From NCBI RefSeq assembly GCF_032670585.1, contig NZ_JAVQHL010000002.1, positions 744,001-808,000 of the forward strand: 64,000 bases of DNA. The letters run 5' to 3'. Below the pieces are notes generated by a model, which saw only the letters and a program-made list of their open reading frames with translations, did no database searches and was not told where the DNA came from. Position numbers and translations under genes: made by a program. Shown here piece by piece: positions 24,506 to 33,170 of this stretch. Position 1 is the first letter of the stretch, and the number at the start of each line of letters is the position of its first letter. Origin of the DNA: Ostreiculturibacter nitratireducens (lineage in GTDB: Bacteria; Pseudomonadota; Alphaproteobacteria; Rhodobacterales; Rhodobacteraceae).

Positions 24506-26701
24506 ATGACCGCCACCTTCACGCCTTCAGCTTCGGCCTGTCCGGCCTGCGACGCGGCGCCCACGGCGCTCGAAGTGGCGGCGGCGGCGCGAAAGGCGGA
24601 AGAGGGCGAACGGATCCTCCTGTCGGTGCCCGCAGCGCACTGCGCGGCATGCATCTCCACTCTCGAGAAGGGTCTCGAAGCGGTTCCGGGCGTGCGCTCC
24701 GCGCGGGTAAACCTGACCCTGAAGCGGGTGAGCGTGGCTGCCGATCCCGGGGTGACGGCCGAGAAGCTGATCCCTGAGGTCCGGCTCCTCGGCTACGAGG
24801 CGCATGAGCTTGACGCTGGGATGCTGTCGGCCACCGACGGCGATCCCGCTTCGCGCGACCTCCTGATGCGGCTCGCCGTGGCGGGCTTCGCCATGATGAA
24901 CATCATGCTCCTGTCGGTTGCTGTCTGGTCCGGGGCCGAGGCCGCGACGCGGGATCTCTTCCACTGGATCAGCGCCGCGATCGCCTTGCCGACGATCGTT
25001 TTTTCCGGGCAGCCATTCTTCCGGAGCGCATGGTCCGCGCTCCGCGTCGGGCGGACGAACATGGATGTGCCGATCTCGCTCGGCATGATCCTGGCGACCG
25101 GCACCTCGCTTTTCGAAACGATGCAGTCGGGCGAGCACGCCTATTTCGATGCGGCCGTCTCTCTGACCTTCTTCCTGCTGATCGGCCGCTATCTTGACCA
25201 GCGCAGCCGCGCGGCGGCGCGGTCGGCCGCGCGGGAATTGGCGGCGCTGGAAGTTCCGCGCGCGATGCGCATCGGCGCGGCGGGAGAAGAAATCGTGCCG
25301 GTCGCGGAACTTCGCGCCGGGGATCTGGTGAAGATCCTTCCGGGCGTGCGGGTGCCTGCCGACGGGATCGTCGAGACCGGGGAAAGCGAGATCGACCGGT
25401 CGCTTCTGACCGGCGAGAGCCTGCCCGTTTTCGCAGGCCCCGGAGCCGAGCTCGCGACGGGGGAGGTCAACCTGACGGGCCCCCTCACCCTGCGCGTCAC
25501 GGCGGCGGGGAAGGATTCCTCCCTGCACCGGCTGGCCGACCTCGTGGCGGTGGCGGAGGCAGGAAGGGGGCGCTACACATCGATCGCGGACCGGGTCGTG
25601 CGGTACTACACGCCGACCGTCCACGCGGTCGCGTTCCTCACCTTCGTCGGCTGGTTCTGGATCGCCGGGGACGCGCGGCTTTCGCTGAACATCGCGGCGG
25701 CGGTGCTGATCGTGACCTGCCCCTGCGCGCTTGGCCTCGCCGTGCCGGCGGTGATGACGGCGGCTTCGGGAAGGCTCTTCCGGAAAGGGCTCCTCATCAA
25801 GGACGGCACCGCGCTGGAGCGCCTTGCGGAGGTCGACACCGTCGTCTTCGACAAGACCGGGACCCTGACGCTCGGCAAGCCCGAAGCCATGAACCTTGAC
25901 GCGCATTCCGCGCGGGCCGTGCAGGTTGCGGCGGCCCTGGCGGCGGCATCTTCGCACCCGCTGGCGCAGGCGCTGGCAGAGGCTGCGCGCGCGGCCGGAG
26001 TGTCGCCCGCGCCGGTAAAAGAGTTGCGCGAGGTTCCGGGATACGGTGTCGAGGGGCGGCTTGGCGCGGAGACGGTGCGGCTTGGACGCGCGGCATGGGT
26101 CGGCGCGGAGCCGGGTGAGACGACTGCCGCCTGGCTGCGCGTGGGCGCGGGTCAGCCTGTCGAGTTCACCTTCGCCGACCGCCTGCGGCCGGACGCGGAG
26201 CCCATGATCGCGGCCCTGAAGTCGAAAGGGCTCCAGGTCCACCTGCTTTCGGGCGACGCCGAACCCCCGGTTGCGGCACTGGCCGAGCGTCTGGGGATCG
26301 CGAACTGGATTTCGGGGGCGCTGCCCGAGGACAAGGCGGCTTTCGTCGCGCGGCTTAAAGCCGAGGGGCGGCGCGTGCTGATGGTGGGCGACGGGCTCAA
26401 CGACACGGCGGCGCTCGCCGGGGCGCATGTCTCCGTCTCGCCCGCGTCGGCGCTTGATGCGGCGCGGACGGCGTCGGACATCGTGATGCTGGGTGCATCG
26501 CTTGCCCCCGTGGCGGAGGCTGCGGGTGTGGCGCGTTCCGCGATCGCGCGGATCCGGGAGAACATCGTGATCTCGAACATCTACAACCTCGTCGCCGTGC
26601 CCCTGGCGGTTCTGGGCTACTGCACGCCGCTGTTCGCAGCGCTGGCGATGTCGTCCTCGTCGATCACGGTGACGCTGAACGCGCTTCGCGTGAGGAGGTG
26701 A
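24506..26701 (+). CDS. ccoI: CcoI, P1B-type copper-transporting ATPase for cbb3 biogenesis
   Basis: A 731-residue heavy-metal ATPase that exports copper for CuB insertion into CcoN. An N-terminal CPAC pair (C12, C15) precedes one HMA domain with C46-A-A-C49 (AAHCAACIST). The transport site is TCPCALGLAVP, the phosphorylation site is DKTGTLTLGKP and the hinge is VGDGLNDTAAL. The ATG at 24506 follows AAGGAG directly. It has one HMA domain, unlike the second copper ATPase at 53.3 kb, which has two and lies in an exporter cluster. Confidence 0.95.
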   Translation: MTATFTPSASACPACDAAPTALEVAAAARKAEEGERILLSVPAAHCAACISTLEKGLEAVPGVRSARVNLTLKRVSVAADPGVTAEKLIPEVRLLGYEAHELDAGMLSATDGDPASRDLLMRLAVAGFAMMNIMLLSVAVWSGAEAATRDLFHWISAAIALPTIVFSGQPFFRSAWSALRVGRTNMDVPISLGMILATGTSLFETMQSGEHAYFDAAVSLTFFLLIGRYLDQRSRAAARSAARELAALEVPRAMRIGAAGEEIVPVAELRAGDLVKILPGVRVPADGIVETGESEIDRSLLTGESLPVFAGPGAELATGEVNLTGPLTLRVTAAGKDSSLHRLADLVAVAEAGRGRYTSIADRVVRYYTPTVHAVAFLTFVGWFWIAGDARLSLNIAAAVLIVTCPCALGLAVPAVMTAASGRLFRKGLLIKDGTALERLAEVDTVVFDKTGTLTLGKPEAMNLDAHSARAVQVAAALAAASSHPLAQALAEAARAAGVSPAPVKELREVPGYGVEGRLGAETVRLGRAAWVGAEPGETTAAWLRVGAGQPVEFTFADRLRPDAEPMIAALKSKGLQVHLLSGDAEPPVAALAERLGIANWISGALPEDKAAFVARLKAEGRRVLMVGDGLNDTAALAGAHVSVSPASALDAARTASDIVMLGASLAPVAEAAGVARSAIARIRENIVISNIYNLVAVPLAVLGYCTPLFAALAMSSSSITVTLNALRVRR

Positions 26702-26705
26702 GAAG

Positions 26706-26864
26706 GTGGAAATCCTTGCCTACCTGATCCCCATTTCGCTGTTCCTCGGCGGCCTTGGCCTTGGAGCCTTCTTCTGGTCGATCCGGACGCGGCAATACGA
26801 CGATCCGGAGGGAGACAGCCGCCGGATCCTGTCGGACGACTGGGACGACAGGCCGAAGCCCTGA
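26706..26864 (+). CDS. ccoS: CcoS, cbb3 oxidase maturation protein
   Basis: A 52-residue gene with a GTG start, easily missed in gene calling. The translation begins MEILAYLIPISLFLGGLGLG, continues AFFWSIRTRQYDDPEGDS and RRILSDDW, and ends near DRPKP with TGA at 26862-26864. One helix followed by the W-x(5)-QYDD-x-EGD-x(2)-RIL motif is the CcoS signature. CcoS is needed for cofactor insertion into the cbb3 oxidase. The start lies four bases after the ccoI stop, and AGAAGG serves as ribosome-binding site. Confidence 0.93.
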   Translation: MEILAYLIPISLFLGGLGLGAFFWSIRTRQYDDPEGDSRRILSDDWDDRPKP

Positions 26865-26937
26865 CGGTTTCTTTCACCTGGAACGCCGGCAGTAAGGCCG
26901 GGCAAAGCGGCCCTCGTCCTTGCGCGGGTCGTACCTG

Positions 26938-28953
26938 TCAGGGCGCCAGCACCGTGCACTCGCTCCCGCGCGCGGTCAGGCGGCGGCAGGCGAGGCTTGC
27001 CTGGTCCTCGCTGAGACCGGCAAAGGTCGCCTCGAAGCCACCCTTCCGGTTCACGACCTTGCGTAGCGCGTCGTCGAGCGTGCCGATCTCGGCCAGCGCC
27101 GTCTGGAGGAGGACGCGTTCCGCCTCGTAGCGGGACGGGTAGCGGCCGACGTTGATGCCGAAATGCCGCCCACCCGAGGTGGAGACACGCATGACGACTT
27201 CCTGTTGCTGCTCGACGGTGGCAGGCGCGTCGACGGAGGCGAGAAGGATGCGCGCCGGTTGCGGCTGCTCCGGCTCTGCGGCGGTTTCCGGCGAAAGCGC
27301 GATCGCGGCCAGCTGGACCGTTTCGGGTTGCGGATCGGTCGTCCCGGCCAGGAGAACGGAATCGGCGGAGACCACCTCATCCTCAGGCGCCGTATCGGGT
27401 TCCTCGGCACCGAGCGCCTCCGCGAGCGCCAGCGCCACGGCCGCGGCCATCGGGTCGGTTTCCTCGGCGGCAGGGGCTTCGGCGAGCACTTCCGTGGGCG
27501 CTTCCATCTCGGGCTTCGGTTCGGGCCGCACCCCGGCGATCGCGAGGACTTCCGGTGCGGCTTCTGCTTCCTCGTCCGCTTCCGGCAGGGCCTCGGCCAG
27601 CGTTTCGGCCAGTGCGAGCGTTTCCGGCTGCGGTTCGGTTTCCTGCGCAAGCGTCACGGGAGCGGTTTCCGGGGCCGTTTCGGCTTCGGCAAGCTCCACG
27701 GGGCCGGCTTCCGGATCGGTAGAGGTTGCTTCCTCCGCGACGGCAGCCACTTCGGCCTCTTCCGCGGAAGGATCGGCGGGAAGATCCGGGCGCGGCTCGG
27801 GCGGCGGCATCGTCGCGGCCAGGGCCAGTGTCTCGGGTTGCGGTTCGGTCGTCTGGGCGAGCGTAACGGCATCCGCCACGGCTTCGGCCTGAGCGTCGGC
27901 CGCCGGAGCGACCTCGGCCAGCGCGGCGTCGATGCCGGACTGCATCGCCACCAGCATCTCGGCGGGCGGTTGACCGTGCGACGGCCGCGCCTTCGGACGA
28001 GGGCTCGCATTCACGCTGCCGCTTACACGGATCTTCTTGCCCGAGGCGAGGGGATCGTCGCGGGTGGCGTCGAGCGCGTCGGCCACGAGCTCTCCGGGCA
28101 CGTATTGCGGGGGCGACGGCTTCTGGACCCTCGCACGGTTCGGCGCGCGCTTGAAGCCCACGTCGAGCAGTTCGGCCACGCGGGCGTTCCGCGCGGCAGT
28201 GGATCGGCCGCCAAACACCGTGGCGATGATGCGCTTGTCCCCGCGCTGCGCGGAGGCGACGAGGTTGAAGCCAGCGGCCGAGGTGTAGCCCGTCTTGATG
28301 CCGTCGGCGCCTTCATAAGCGGCGAGGAAGCGGCGGTTGGTGGAGGCGACCTGCGCGATCCCGGCATCCGCCGAGCGGCGGGAGAAGAGGTTGTAGTACT
28401 GCGGATAGTCGTAGAACAGGTGCCGGCCGAGCGTGGTCATGTCGCGCGCGGTGGAAAGGTGTCCCTCCTCGGTCAGGCCGTTGGCGTTCTTGAACGTCGT
28501 CCGCGACATGCCGAGGGCCTTGGCAGTGCGGTTCATGCGCCGGGCGAAGGCGGCCTCGGACCCCGCGATCGCCTCGCCGATGGCCGTTGCGGCGTCGTTG
28601 GCCGATTTGACCGCGGCCGCGCGGATCAGGTAGCGAAGCGCGATCTTCTGTCCGGCCTGAAGTCCCAGCTTGGAGGGCGGCTCGGAGGCGGCGTGCTTGC
28701 TGATCGTCACCATCGTGTCGAGGCTGATCTCGCCATGCTCGATCGCCTCGAAGGCGATGTAGAGCGTCATCATCTTGGTGAGGGAGGCCGGATGAAGCCG
28801 GGTGTCCGCGTTTTCGGAGTGAAGCACTTCGCCCGTTCTGACGTCGATCACGTAGTCCGCGTACGGAGCGGCGAGCGCAGCCAGAGCGCTGAAAGCGTAG
28901 AAGGAGAGAACAAATAGCCCATGACGGACCCACTGCCCAAAGAGCGCGGTCAT
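26938..28953 (-). CDS. D-alanyl-D-alanine carboxypeptidase with long repeat linker and SPOR domain
   Basis: A 671-residue penicillin-binding protein of the DacA/S11 family. A signal anchor (about 10-30) precedes the peptidase with S57-L-T-K60, S117-A-N119 and K220-T-G222. Residues 300-585 form an acidic, alanine/proline/glutamate-rich linker with three copies of a 16-residue repeat (TLAQTTEPQPETLALA at 364, TLAQETEPQPETLALA at 434, LLAGTTDPQPETVQLA at 534). A C-terminal SPOR domain (about 589-671) should bind denuded glycan at the division site. DacA enzymes are usually about 400 residues and lack SPOR. The ATG at 28953 is chosen; upstream extension is not signal-like. Confidence 0.92.
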   Translation of the reverse strand: MTALFGQWVRHGLFVLSFYAFSALAALAAPYADYVIDVRTGEVLHSENADTRLHPASLTKMMTLYIAFEAIEHGEISLDTMVTISKHAASEPPSKLGLQAGQKIALRYLIRAAAVKSANDAATAIGEAIAGSEAAFARRMNRTAKALGMSRTTFKNANGLTEEGHLSTARDMTTLGRHLFYDYPQYYNLFSRRSADAGIAQVASTNRRFLAAYEGADGIKTGYTSAAGFNLVASAQRGDKRIIATVFGGRSTAARNARVAELLDVGFKRAPNRARVQKPSPPQYVPGELVADALDATRDDPLASGKKIRVSGSVNASPRPKARPSHGQPPAEMLVAMQSGIDAALAEVAPAADAQAEAVADAVTLAQTTEPQPETLALAATMPPPEPRPDLPADPSAEEAEVAAVAEEATSTDPEAGPVELAEAETAPETAPVTLAQETEPQPETLALAETLAEALPEADEEAEAAPEVLAIAGVRPEPKPEMEAPTEVLAEAPAAEETDPMAAAVALALAEALGAEEPDTAPEDEVVSADSVLLAGTTDPQPETVQLAAIALSPETAAEPEQPQPARILLASVDAPATVEQQQEVVMRVSTSGGRHFGINVGRYPSRYEAERVLLQTALAEIGTLDDALRKVVNRKGGFEATFAGLSEDQASLACRRLTARGSECTVLAP

Positions 28954-29165
28954 GGTTTCACCCTTATCCTGCCTCGTGCCCCGATCAATTTTGGCGTCGG
29001 AGCTTAATTGTTTGACGCGAAGCGTAACACAGAGGGTTGCGTGGGAAAACAGTTTATTTTCAAGAACTTTGAACGCGGAGTTCACACAGGTGGCCTGAGC
29101 GGGCACCAGTTGTTGTGATTGGCTGGCGCGGAATCCGCTACATATTGTGGCCCTGGGCGAGCCGA

Positions 29166-29870
29166 CTATCCCGCAAGGATTTCCTCGACGAGGGGCGCGA
29201 GGCCGGAAAGGTCTGCAAGTTCCCGGAACCTGGCTTGCGCGTCGGGGTGGTCGGCATGTTCCAGTTCCCAGGTGACAGCGTGGGGAACGTGGACACCCCA
29301 GGAGCCGGCGTCGAGCGCCGGGATCACGTCGGATTTCAGTGAATTTCCTACCATCATCGCGCGCTCCGGCCCCTCGCCGTGCCGGCCGAAGGCGGAGCGG
29401 TAGGTGGCCTCCGTCTTCTGCGAGACGATTTCGACCGCGTCGAAAAGCTCGCCGAGACCGGACTGCGCCAGCTTGCGCTCCTGGTCCAGAAGGTCGCCCT
29501 TGGTGATGAGGATCAGGCGGAACCGGCCCGCCATCGCCTCGACCGCTTCGCGGGCGTGGGGGAGAAGCTCGATCGGATGCGACAGCATCTCGCGCCCGGC
29601 CTCCATCAGTTCCCGGATCACGGACGCCGGCACGCGGTCGTCCGTCACCTCGATCGCGGTTTCGATCATCGACAGCACGAAACCCTTGATGCCGAAGCCG
29701 TAATGGCCGAGGTTCCGCTTCTCCGCCGCAAGCAGGCGATCCGCCAGGTGATCAGGTTCCGCATAGTTCGACAGCAGCGCCAGGAAACGCTCTTGCGTCA
29801 TCTGGAAAAAGCGCTCGTTGTGCCAGAGTGTGTCGTCGGCGTCGAATCCGATGGCGGCGAGTTTGGTCAT
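29166..29870 (-). CDS. HAD superfamily hydrolase
   Basis: A 234-residue phosphatase-like protein. Motif I is FDADDTLWHNE (nucleophile D10, acid D12), motif II is LILITKGD, and motif IV lies in MMVGNSLKSDVIPALDAG. A helical cap sits at about 20-90. HAD enzymes act on small phosphorylated metabolites; no substrate can be assigned. The ATG at 29868-29870 is chosen. It lies downstream of the carboxypeptidase gene promoter region on the same strand, and is divergent from clpS 159 bases away. Confidence 0.88.
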   Translation of the reverse strand: MTKLAAIGFDADDTLWHNERFFQMTQERFLALLSNYAEPDHLADRLLAAEKRNLGHYGFGIKGFVLSMIETAIEVTDDRVPASVIRELMEAGREMLSHPIELLPHAREAVEAMAGRFRLILITKGDLLDQERKLAQSGLGELFDAVEIVSQKTEATYRSAFGRHGEGPERAMMVGNSLKSDVIPALDAGSWGVHVPHAVTWELEHADHPDAQARFRELADLSGLAPLVEEILAG

Positions 29871-30029
29871 GTTCGTCCTTTCCTGCCCATAGATGCCGAT
29901 CAGCGACCGAGTTTTCAATGCAGGCCAAAGCGCCCCTTTTCAGGAAATGCCGAGGCTTTATATTGGAACCCCGAGCCTGAAACAGTCGCAAACCCGCGGA
30001 GCGCTGACTTGACCCTTCGTCCTCTCCAC

Positions 30030-30350
30030 ATGTCCGGCCAGGATGGCCGCCCTGATGGCGAGACTTCGGTCGTCACCAAGACCAAGCCGAAGACGCAGCG
30101 GCCGCCGCTCTACAAGGTGCTGCTGCTGAACGACGACTACACGCCGATGGAATTCGTCGTCCATGTGCTCGAACGGTTCTTCGGGATGAGCCATGCGCAG
30201 GCCTTCGAGATCATGCTGACGGTTCACAAGAAGGGTGTCGCCGTCGTGGGCGTGTTTTCCTTCGAGGTGGCGGAGACGAAGGTGGCGCAGGTCATGGATT
30301 TCTCGCGCCGGCACCAGCATCCGCTGCAGTGCACGATGGAAAAGGAATAG
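30030..30350 (+). CDS. clpS: ATP-dependent Clp protease adaptor ClpS
   Basis: A 106-residue adaptor that delivers N-degron substrates to ClpAP. The core LYKVLLLNDDYTPMEFVVHV carries the substrate-pocket residues (N34, D35, D36), and VHKKGVAVVGVFSFEVAETK is the second half of the family signature. The ATG at 30030 gives a normal flexible N-terminal tail. clpA is not adjacent; the next gene, 24 bases on, is an rRNA methyltransferase. Rhodobacterales may carry more than one ClpS paralogue. Confidence 0.94.
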   Translation: MSGQDGRPDGETSVVTKTKPKTQRPPLYKVLLLNDDYTPMEFVVHVLERFFGMSHAQAFEIMLTVHKKGVAVVGVFSFEVAETKVAQVMDFSRRHQHPLQCTMEKE

Positions 30351-30374
30351 GGGCAGAGCGCCCGGACCCATCCC

Positions 30375-31385
30375 ATGCAGGACAGCCGCCTGACCCTGGC
30401 GCTCGACCGCGCCGAGCCCTTACCCCCCGCCGGGCTGATCGCCGTCTTCGGTCCGTCGGCGGACGCCGACCTTTCCGGGTTGCCGAAGGAGCGTGTCCTC
30501 GTCGTGCAGGGGTTCCGCCCCGATCACGATGCCTGGGCGGCGCGCGGATACAGCGTCCTGCCCGAGGTCGACGGGGAGTTTGCCGCCGCCGTCATCTTCC
30601 TCCCGCGTGCGCGGGGGCTGGCGCGTGCCTGGGTCGCGGAAGCGGCGGCGCGCGTGGGCTCCGGTGGAGCGATCTGGATCGACGGCCAGAAGACCGACGG
30701 CGTCGATTCGATGCTGAAGGAACTGCGCGGCCTGGTTCCGGTGTCGGAGCCGTTTTCGAAGGCGCACGGCAAGTCCTTCTGTTTCCCGTCGCCCGGTCCG
30801 GGGCTTTTCGATCCCTGGGTGGCACAGCCGCTCATGCCCGCGCCTGGTTTCAGGACGATGCCCGGCGTATTCTCGGCCGACGGCGTGGACCGTGGATCCG
30901 CCGTTCTGGCGGAGGCGCTTCCCGCGCGGCTTCCCGCGCGCGTGGCCGACCTCGGCGCCGGCTGGGGCTGGCTCGCGGCGCAGATCCTTGCCCGTGAGGG
31001 CGTGGCGGAGGTTCACCTGATCGAGGCGGATCATACCGCGCTTGCCTGCGCGCGCGCGAACGTGACCGATCCTCGCGCGCGCTTCCACTGGGCGGATGCG
31101 ACACGCTTCGTGCCCGACCAGAAGTTCGACGCGGTCGTGACGAACCCGCCGTTCCATACCGGGCGCGCGGCCGATCCGGCGCTCGGCGCGGCATTCATCA
31201 GGGCAGCCGCCTCGATGCTGAAGCCCGACGGCCGGATCTGGCTTGTCGCCAACCGGCACCTCCCCTATGAGCGCGTCATGGCCGAATGCTTTCGCGAGGT
31301 CGCGGAGGCAGGTGGGGATCCGGGTTTCAAGGTCCTTGTCGCATCGCGGCCCGTCGCAAGCCGCCGCGCCGCGTCGTCGCCATGA
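30375..31385 (+). CDS. rsmC: RsmC-type 16S rRNA (guanine-N2) methyltransferase
   Basis: A 336-residue SAM-dependent methyltransferase with two related halves: a degenerate N-terminal domain and a C-terminal catalytic domain. SAM motif I is VADLGAGWGWLAAQIL, and the catalytic signature VVTNPPFHTGR (NPPF) is typical of N2-guanine methyltransferases. The FSADGVDRGSAVLAE segment preceding motif I is conserved in RsmC/RlmG. The exact target, G1207 of 16S rRNA or another guanine, is not decided by sequence alone. It follows clpS on the same strand. Confidence 0.85.
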   Translation: MQDSRLTLALDRAEPLPPAGLIAVFGPSADADLSGLPKERVLVVQGFRPDHDAWAARGYSVLPEVDGEFAAAVIFLPRARGLARAWVAEAAARVGSGGAIWIDGQKTDGVDSMLKELRGLVPVSEPFSKAHGKSFCFPSPGPGLFDPWVAQPLMPAPGFRTMPGVFSADGVDRGSAVLAEALPARLPARVADLGAGWGWLAAQILAREGVAEVHLIEADHTALACARANVTDPRARFHWADATRFVPDQKFDAVVTNPPFHTGRAADPALGAAFIRAAASMLKPDGRIWLVANRHLPYERVMAECFREVAEAGGDPGFKVLVASRPVASRRAASSP

Positions 31386-31437
31386 AGTTGCCGTCGGTCT
31401 CGGCTAGTCTCGCTCAGAATCAGTTCAAAGAGGCACC

Positions 31438-32247
31438 ATGTCCTTTTCCATCGCTGGCAAAACCGCCATCGTCACCGGGGCCGCGACGGGCGTTGGCCTG
31501 GCCATAGCCCGGCACTTCCAGGAGCGGGGCGCAAACGTCGTCGCCGCCGACATGGATGAAGCCAGGCTGAACGAGGCCCTCGGGGCCGACGCCTCCGACG
31601 ACACGAACCTCCGGATCTTCGCGGGCGACCTTTGCCAGAAGCTCGCCATCGCCAACCTGCTCTCCACGGCCATCGATGCCTTCGAGCGGGTGGACATCCT
31701 CGTGAACGCGAACCGGGCCGTCGCCGTGACCGATCCGATCGCTGGCGACGACGACACGATGGAGGCCATGCTGCGGCAGAACCTCCTCGCGAACCTGAAG
31801 ATGAGCCAGTCGGTGGCACGCCGCATGATTGCCCAGGCCGAAAGGGAAGGGGCGGAGGGCGCGCCCGCCGGGTCGATCGTCACGGTCTCGTCCATTGCTT
31901 CGCAGCGGACGCGGGCGGAACTTCTGGCCTATTCGGTGGCCTGCGCCGGTCTCGACCAGGCCACGCGGTCGCTGGCGCTCGCGCTCGCGCCCCACCGGGT
32001 CCGGGTGAACGGGGTGGCCTTCGGCAGCGTGATGAGCGGCCATCTTCAGAGCGTGCTGAAAGAGCATCCGGACTGGCGGGCGGAGATCGCGGCCGGAACG
32101 CCGCTCGGCCGGATCGCGGCGGCCACGGAAGTCACCGAGGCGGTGCAATACCTTGCCTCCGATGCCTCGGGCTTCGTGACGGGGCAGATCCTGACCGTCG
32201 ACGGTGGTCGTACCCTTCTGGACCCCGTCGCGGTGCCCGCGCACTAG
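31438..32247 (+). CDS. Short-chain dehydrogenase/reductase family protein lacking the catalytic lysine
   Basis: A 269-residue SDR-fold protein. The cofactor glycine motif TGAATGVG (13-20) is intact, as are the conserved asparagine (RQNLLANL, N115), the serine (TVSSIAS) and tyrosine Y165. The YxxxK position reads Y165-S-V-A-C169: the lysine is cysteine. The usual NNAG is VNANRA. C-terminal VNGVAFGSV and ASGFVTGQILTVDGGRT are normal. It may bind NAD(P) but have altered or no reductase activity. It is convergent with the lipoprotein pair. Confidence 0.88.
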   Translation: MSFSIAGKTAIVTGAATGVGLAIARHFQERGANVVAADMDEARLNEALGADASDDTNLRIFAGDLCQKLAIANLLSTAIDAFERVDILVNANRAVAVTDPIAGDDDTMEAMLRQNLLANLKMSQSVARRMIAQAEREGAEGAPAGSIVTVSSIASQRTRAELLAYSVACAGLDQATRSLALALAPHRVRVNGVAFGSVMSGHLQSVLKEHPDWRAEIAAGTPLGRIAAATEVTEAVQYLASDASGFVTGQILTVDGGRTLLDPVAVPAH

Positions 32248-32250
32248 GCT

Positions 32251-32643
32251 CTATTCGGGATACTTCGCCTTGCAGGCGGCGATTTCGGCGGCGGCGATCC
32301 GCGTGAGTTCGGCCTGCTTCTCCCTCAGCGCGACGAGCTTGCGCCGTTCCAGGTCCGGAACGATCGCGACCCGCCGGCGGATCGTTTCGGTCTCGTCCTC
32401 GAGGCAGTAGTGCGGGCGCGGCCGGCCGCCCTCTTTGGCCGGGGGCAGCCAGTCGCAGATCGCCCAGACCGGGCGCGTGATCTCGTAGGTCTGGTAGGCG
32501 TAGCCACGGGCGAGGTTGCCCTCGATCTCTGCGATCAACTCGTTCACGGTTCTCAGCTCCCGCGTGGCGGTCTGGATGCAACGTTCCTGCGGCGTGGCGC
32601 AGGCGGCGACGAGAAGGAGAAGGGCGAGGGCGGCGCGGCGCAT
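32251..32643 (-). CDS. Putative lipoprotein, paralogue of the adjacent gene
   Basis: A 130-residue protein with a lipobox (LLLVAAC, cysteine near 15) and a predicted coiled-coil-like C-terminus. It shares the order of motifs with the neighbour at 32656: NELIAEIEGNLARGYAYQ here against DALIAETRLNLDRGYAMG there, and ERRKLVALREKQAELTRIAA here against EREKLAALEARRAELARRIA there, both ending in AEIAAC. Six cysteines including the lipidated one suggest disulfides. Function unknown. Tandem duplication is inferred. Confidence 0.8.
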   Translation of the reverse strand: MRRAALALLLLVAACATPQERCIQTATRELRTVNELIAEIEGNLARGYAYQTYEITRPVWAICDWLPPAKEGGRPRPHYCLEDETETIRRRVAIVPDLERRKLVALREKQAELTRIAAAEIAACKAKYPE

Positions 32644-32655
32644 TCTGGTCTCCGG

Positions 32656-33036
32656 TCAGGAACGGGCCGCCTCGCAGGCGGCGATCTCGGCGGCGATCCG
32701 GCGGGCGAGTTCGGCGCGGCGGGCTTCTAGAGCGGCGAGCTTCTCGCGCTCCGCCACGGGGTCGATGGCGACGGGTCCTGTGCGCGTCGTGGCCGTGCCC
32801 GGCGTGCAGAGGCTTACGCCGACGTTGTCACCGCCGCCACCCACGCAGACGTTGAAGCCTCCGCCACCGGTCGTCGTCCGGCCCATCGCGTAGCCCCGGT
32901 CGAGGTTGAGGCGCGTTTCGGCGATCAGCGCGTCGATCCGTTCAAGCTCCGGCGTGAGCGCGCTGCGGCATGTTCCCGGCGGCACCGCGCAGGCGGCGAG
33001 GAGGACGAGGATGGAAAGAGTGGCGAGAGGGCGCAT
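32656..33036 (-). CDS. Putative lipoprotein, paralogue of the adjacent gene
   Basis: A 126-residue protein with signal and lipobox (LSILVLLAACAVPPGTC), 12 bases upstream of its paralogue. The middle carries a glycine-rich insert (TTTGGGGFNVCVGGGGDNVG) replacing the tryptophan-containing segment of the neighbour. The C-terminus is a charged helix ending in AEIAACEAARS. The ATG at 33034-33036 is chosen because the longer frame adds a tryptophan/arginine-rich non-signal stretch. Function unknown. Confidence 0.8.
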   Translation of the reverse strand: MRPLATLSILVLLAACAVPPGTCRSALTPELERIDALIAETRLNLDRGYAMGRTTTGGGGFNVCVGGGGDNVGVSLCTPGTATTRTGPVAIDPVAEREKLAALEARRAELARRIAAEIAACEAARS

Positions 33037-33170
33037 GCCTGGGCTCCTGCGGTAGTTCGGCGCCCAGCATAGGACGCGCGCGCGCGGCTGCCAAATCACG
33101 TTCGACCGGGGCTTGTCCACCGGCCCTCAGACTGTAAAAGCTGAACTGACCGGTTTGACGGAGGCAGGCG

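Noticed and set aside
27152..27892. Serine/alanine-rich frame opposite the carboxypeptidase linker
   Set aside because: It is the antisense of the acidic repeat linker; the repetitive composition comes from the codons of that linker.
29095..29165. Possible NrdR-box-like sequence (CCACAATATGTAG on the minus strand)
   Set aside because: Only one partial copy is present, no ribonucleotide reductase gene is nearby, and both flanking genes are unrelated.
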